The translations under genes and the position numbers were made by a program. Under the pieces are notes generated by a model. It did no database searches. It was not told the DNA's origin and worked only from the letters and a program-made list of their open reading frames with translations. A DNA stretch of 64,000 nt from Streptomyces sp. cg36 (lineage in GTDB: Bacteria; Actinomycetota; Actinomycetes; Streptomycetales; Streptomycetaceae). How positions within the stretch are numbered: the first letter of the stretch is position 1; each line of letters starts with the position of its first letter. This document shows, piece after piece, positions 62,395 through 64,000 of the stretch. The stretch spans positions 4,340,001-4,404,000 of the forward strand of contig NZ_CP163520.1 in NCBI RefSeq assembly GCF_041080675.1. The letters run 5' to 3'.

Positions 62395-63036
62395 TCACCC
62401 CGTCAGCAGTGCCAGCTCCGTCGTCAGGTTCTCGCGTGCCCTCGCCTCCCACTCCCTCGTGCCGTGCGGGGTGCGGAACAGTCTCGGCAGGGACAGGAGC
62501 TGGCGCAGGACCGCGGCGCGGCCGGTGCGGAACGCCTCGTCGGGGACGAAGGCGTACTCCTCGCGCACGGCCGCCGCGTACGCCGCGTACGCCTCCTCGT
62601 CCCCGGCCAGCACCGCGAGGTCGGCGTCGCACAGGACCTCGCCGTCGGTGTCGCCCTCGTGCGGGTCGTGGGTGACGGTGAGGCGGACCAGGCGGGCGAC
62701 CTCGGCGGTGTCGGCCCGGCCCAACCCGGCCTCCGGCAGGGCCCGTTCGGCCTGTGCCGCGCTGCGCTCCTCGTTCTCGGAGCGGTCCGGGCGGTAGACG
62801 GCGTCGTGGAACCAGGCGGCCAGGCGCACGAGTTCGGGGGAGCCGGCGTGCCCGGCCAGGGTGTCGACGTGGCGCAGCACCGCCGCCAGGTGGTCGGCGG
62901 TGTGGTACGCGCGGTGCGGCTCGGTCCACTGGGCGAGCAGGCGGTCGGCGTACGGGTCCGGGTCCGGGCCGGGGCCGCCCCGGGCGGCGGTGAGGGTCCG
63001 GTTCCAGCGGGCGCGGAGGTCGTCGAGGTCGGCCAT
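62395..63036 (-). CDS. HD-superfamily metal-dependent phosphohydrolase
   Basis: A 213-residue cytosolic protein. The metal ligands are seen in YHTADHLAAVLRH (H), LAAWFHDAVY (HD) and LCDADLAVLAG (D), with EERSAAQAERALPEAGL and VTHDPHEGDTDG between, a pattern of the predicted HD phosphohydrolase family found near nucleotide metabolism. The substrate is unknown. ATG 63036; TACCCT (63044-63049, minus strand) 7 bases upstream, leaderless type. Confidence 0.87.
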   Translation of the reverse strand: MADLDDLRARWNRTLTAARGGPGPDPDPYADRLLAQWTEPHRAYHTADHLAAVLRHVDTLAGHAGSPELVRLAAWFHDAVYRPDRSENEERSAAQAERALPEAGLGRADTAEVARLVRLTVTHDPHEGDTDGEVLCDADLAVLAGDEEAYAAYAAAVREEYAFVPDEAFRTGRAAVLRQLLSLPRLFRTPHGTREWEARARENLTTELALLTG

Positions 63037-63154
63037 GGGTGCGAGGGTAGCCAGTGCCGCGCCCCGCGCCGCTTCGGACCCTCGGGGTAACCCCCCGGCC
63101 CGGCCGGGGGCGCGCCGGATGGGGCGGGGGGCCGTTCTCCGCGAGGGTGGAGCC

Positions 63155-64000
63155 ATGGATGCCTCGCTCTCCCGCCGTGGTCTGCTGTCCGTCGCCGCCC
63201 TCGCCGCCGCCGCTTCCGTGACCGGCCTGCCGCGCGCCGCCGCCGCGTCCGGCGCCGCGCCCGCCCGCCTGCGCCTCACCCTGCCCGCCCCGACCGGCCC
63301 GCACCCTGTCGGCACCGTCGCGCTGCGGCTGGTGGACCGGGCGCGGCGCGATCCCTGGGTGCCGTCGCGGGGCCGGCGGGAGCTGATGGTGAGCGTGCGG
63401 TACCCGGCGCGGGACGTGCGCGGGTACCCCCGGGCCCCGCAGATGGCGCCGGGCGAGGCCGCCGCGTACGACCTGGCCAGTGGCCTCGGCGAGGACCTGC
63501 CGCCGGGCCGCGTCGACTGGGCGGCGACCCTCAGCCACGCGCACACCGGCGCCCCCGCCGCCGGTGACCGCCTGCCCGTCGTCCTGTACTCGCCGGGCGC
63601 GGGCGACCCCCGCACGCTGGGCACCGACCTCTGCGACGAACTCGCCTCGCACGGCTACGCGGTGGTGATGGTCGACCACACCCATGACGCCGGGGCGGTG
63701 GAGTTCCCGAACGGCCGGGTGGAGCGGACGGTGCTGTTCGACGAGTACGCGCGGGCGCGCAAGAAGGGGCCGAAGGCGCTGGTCGCGTTCTTGAAGAAGG
63801 TCGCGGACGTACGGGTCGCGGACGCCCGTTTCGTACTGGACCGGCTCGGGGCGCTGCCCGGCGGCCTCGGGGCGCGGCTGGACCCGTGCGCGATCGGCAT
63901 GTTCGGCCAGTCGGCGGGCGGCTTCGCCGCCGCCCAGACCCTGCACGACGACCGCCGGGTGCGGGCCGCGCTCAACATGGACGGCGTGATGGGCTACACC
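63155..64000 (+). CDS. secreted alpha/beta hydrolase (PAF-acetylhydrolase-like), 3' end cut by window edge
   Basis: At least 282 residues. A Tat-type signal (MDASLSRRGLLSVAALAAAA) ends near AAA-S. The body follows the platelet-activating-factor acetylhydrolase/dienelactone pattern: RRELMVSVRYPARD, LPVVLYSPGAGDPRTLGTDL, HGYAVVMVDHTHDAG and the nucleophile elbow GMFGQSAGGFAAAQ (GxSxG). The acid and histidine of the triad should lie at or beyond the edge. Probable extracellular esterase or lipase. ATG 63155 with GGGTGGAG upstream. Confidence 0.85.
   Translation, partial: MDASLSRRGLLSVAALAAAASVTGLPRAAAASGAAPARLRLTLPAPTGPHPVGTVALRLVDRARRDPWVPSRGRRELMVSVRYPARDVRGYPRAPQMAPGEAAAYDLASGLGEDLPPGRVDWAATLSHAHTGAPAAGDRLPVVLYSPGAGDPRTLGTDLCDELASHGYAVVMVDHTHDAGAVEFPNGRVERTVLFDEYARARKKGPKALVAFLKKVADVRVADARFVLDRLGALPGGLGARLDPCAIGMFGQSAGGFAAAQTLHDDRRVRAALNMDGVMGYT

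Overview
The window reads as chromosomal core DNA of a Streptomyces. Base composition is very GC-rich, third codon positions are almost all G or C, and GTG starts are common. The gene order matches what I recall of the Streptomyces coelicolor core around SCO4203-SCO4313: mshA, phoU-phoR-phoP, carD, ispD-ispF-cysS, msiK, hbpS-senS-senR, cdgB, nagK-nagA, otsB/otsA, thrC, scoF, groEL2, murR-murQ. The species was not identified. I see no prophage, integrase, transposase, CRISPR array or secondary-metabolite cluster.

Layout. 1-6.9 kb: a methyltransferase, mycothiol glycosyltransferase mshA, a YbjN protein, a secreted beta-helix protein, an MFS pump and phosphoglycerate mutase. 7-16.5 kb: a serine hydrolase, a 36-residue cysteine-rich peptide, the phosphate regulon genes phoU and phoR-phoP with PHO boxes between them, a lipoprotein, carD, the isoprenoid pair ispD-ispF and cysS. 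16.6-25 kb: rlmB, a DoxX protein, a nucleotidyltransferase, the shared sugar-transport ATPase msiK, a tRNA-Thr and, just after it, an unusual coiled-coil/Mrr nuclease/TerD fusion. 25-32 kb: two FAD oxidoreductases, a DsbA-like lipoprotein, a rhomboid-like protein, an aminoglycoside-type phosphotransferase, an acetyltransferase and a pentapeptide-repeat protein. 32-40 kb: a redox sensor set (HbpS, SenS, SenR), two secreted metalloproteases and TerD. 40-49 kb: arfB, a flavin reductase, the diguanylate cyclase cdgB, a carbohydrate-binding membrane protein, and the amino-sugar block pfkB, nagA, nagK and a solute-binding lipoprotein. 49-64 kb: trehalose (otsB, otsA) and glucosylglycerate (gpgS) genes, a SAM riboswitch ahead of thrC and a CysO-like carrier, cold shock protein, groEL2 with CIRCE elements, a trypsin-like protease, murR-murQ, small hypothetical genes, an HD hydrolase and a truncated secreted hydrolase.

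How the genes fit together. One theme is amino-sugar and cell-wall recycling. MurQ turns MurNAc-6-phosphate into GlcNAc-6-phosphate, NagK phosphorylates GlcNAc, and NagA deacetylates GlcNAc-6-phosphate. MsiK energises sugar ABC importers, and an orphan solute-binding protein may use it. DasR-type (dre-like) palindromes stand before msiK, nagK and the binding-protein gene. A second theme is stress and redox sensing: mycothiol, HbpS-SenS-SenR, TerD, trehalose, CIRCE-controlled GroEL and a SoxR-type operator that has no gene to serve. A third is sulfur and amino-acid balance through the riboswitch before thrC.

Two features recur. At least 17 starts have a TANNNT hexamer 6-7 bases upstream and usually no Shine-Dalgarno sequence, as expected for leaderless mRNAs; I used this to choose starts. 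Three clusters of one GC-rich repeat family lie exactly between convergent gene pairs. Homologies are from memory of protein families; no searches were run.
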